A DNA stretch of 8,177 nucleotides from contig CAOKLK010000021.1 in the NCBI GenBank assembly GCA_948469295.1, forward strand, positions 1-8,177, given 5' to 3'. Below are positions 7,723-8,177 of the stretch, piece after piece. Made by a program: the position numbers and the translations under genes. The stretch is from an uncultured Mycoplasmatota bacterium. Its GTDB lineage: Bacteria; Bacillota_I; Bacilli_A; RF39; UBA660. Every line of letters starts with the position of its first letter. The first letter of the stretch is position 1. Under the pieces are notes generated by a model that did no database searches, was not told where the DNA came from, and worked only from the letters and a program-made list of their open reading frames with translations.

Positions 7723-7748
7723 ACATCTAAATCAAATTTCTTTTATAT

Positions 7749-7777
7749 ATCTTAGTAAAAAAAATGTTTTTTTTCAA
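7749..7777 (-). promoter_or_regulatory. Candidate sigma-A type promoter of the M26 gene
   Basis: On the minus strand TTGAAA (7777-7772) is followed after exactly 17 bases by TAAGAT (7754-7749), then by an AT-rich TATATAAAA. The -35 matches TTGACA at five of six positions; the -10 is weaker, four of six against TATAAT. Transcription would start near 7740, leaving a leader of about 30 bases. The spacer consists mostly of A5 and T8 runs. TATATA further downstream is an alternative -10, but with a 22-base spacer. Confidence 0.42.
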
Positions 7778-7935
7778 TACTATTTTGAAAAATACTTTCC
7801 AAGTTTTTGTTTTCTTTTTCGTTTTTATTTTATGATTTTTTTTTAGTTTTGTTTACTGCTAATACCTATTATTGATTTTCATTTTAAATATCTATATCCT
7901 ATATAATTTAATATTTTAGTTGATAATGGTTTGAA

Positions 7936-8177
7936 TCAATATATTACATATCCAATCATTCCACTCATTACATTCGTTATTATACCTATTATATCAGATG
8001 ACCTCCCTTTAAATGGATGGAATAGTTCTATGCTTAAACTTACAAGAAAGACATAAAATATCACTTTTGTAATTTGAATTAGAATTTCTTTTTTAATTTT
8101 TTGAACTATCTTCTTTATTCTTAGAATTTTTCTATTCCATATTTCATTCCAGCCTTAAATGGCACACCAACAATATG
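7936..8177 (-). pseudogene. C-terminal part of a VanZ-like membrane protein, apparently frameshifted
   Basis: The frame ending with TGA at 7938-7936 reads a membrane segment (VIFYVFLVSLSIELF), then HPFKGRSSDIIGIITNV and MSGMIGYVIY. This matches the VanZ-like C-terminal pattern of a helix with S-I-E-L, then G-R-S-x-D-I and a last helix with I-x-N and G-x-I-G-Y. VanZ-like proteins are small multi-helix membrane proteins; VanZ itself is linked to teicoplanin resistance, but most homologues are uncharacterised. Upstream this frame has a stop at 8157-8155 and no good start. A neighbouring frame, open from the window edge, reads IVGVPFKAGMKYGIEKF and then stops at 8123-8121. Adding one A in the AAAAA run at 8127-8131 joins the two into one open frame across the whole segment. 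It is either a decayed gene or a gene with an indel error; its 5' part lies outside the window. Confidence 0.55.

Noticed and set aside
7723..7935. Rho-independent terminator for the VanZ-like remnant in the intergenic region
   Set aside because: The region has long T and A runs, but I see no GC-containing stem before a T tract in either direction. The A8/T8 pair is a purely AT inverted repeat inside the candidate promoter.

Overview
The window is AT-rich, roughly 30% G+C by eye, and is filled by one giant gene on the minus strand. Trp is encoded by TGG and both reading frames that terminate here use ordinary stops, so the standard bacterial code fits. Low GC, a Gram-positive style signal peptide, cohesin/dockerin modules, an M26-type metallopeptidase and a VanZ-like remnant together suggest a low-GC Firmicute (Bacillota), possibly an uncultured gut Bacilli or Clostridia lineage. 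The lineage is inference; no marker gene is present.

Layout, read in transcription order from high to low coordinates. (a) 8177-7936: the 3' end of a VanZ-like membrane protein, apparently split by a one-base frameshift. (b) 7935-7711: a short intergenic region with a candidate promoter, whose spacer is built of A and T homopolymers, and a GGGGA ribosome binding site. (c) 7710-331: a 2459-codon gene encoding, in order, a signal peptide, a cohesin-like domain, a Pro/Asn-rich linker, two membrane helices, a type I dockerin, four tandem repeats of about 200 residues, a GLUG-like beta-helix and a Peptidase M26 (IgA1 protease/Zmp family) catalytic domain with an HEFEH zinc motif. (d) 334-1: the continuation of the same protein in the -1 frame. 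The main frame stops inside a conserved GNGHK motif. Rereading one A restores an uninterrupted 111-codon beta-helix tail that runs off the window and aligns without gaps to the equivalent module upstream of the catalytic domain.

The notable feature is the N-terminal architecture. A cohesin-like domain and a dockerin lie in one polypeptide, separated by a membrane hairpin whose second helix resembles a signal peptide and is followed by AxA-like sites. If signal peptidase cuts there, the precursor would yield a membrane-held cohesin and a released dockerin-protease that could re-associate, a self-tethered surface protease. Streptococcal M26 proteases instead carry an atypical N-terminal LPXTG anchor; no LPXTG motif is seen here. 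The cleavage and tethering model is inference from the sequence.
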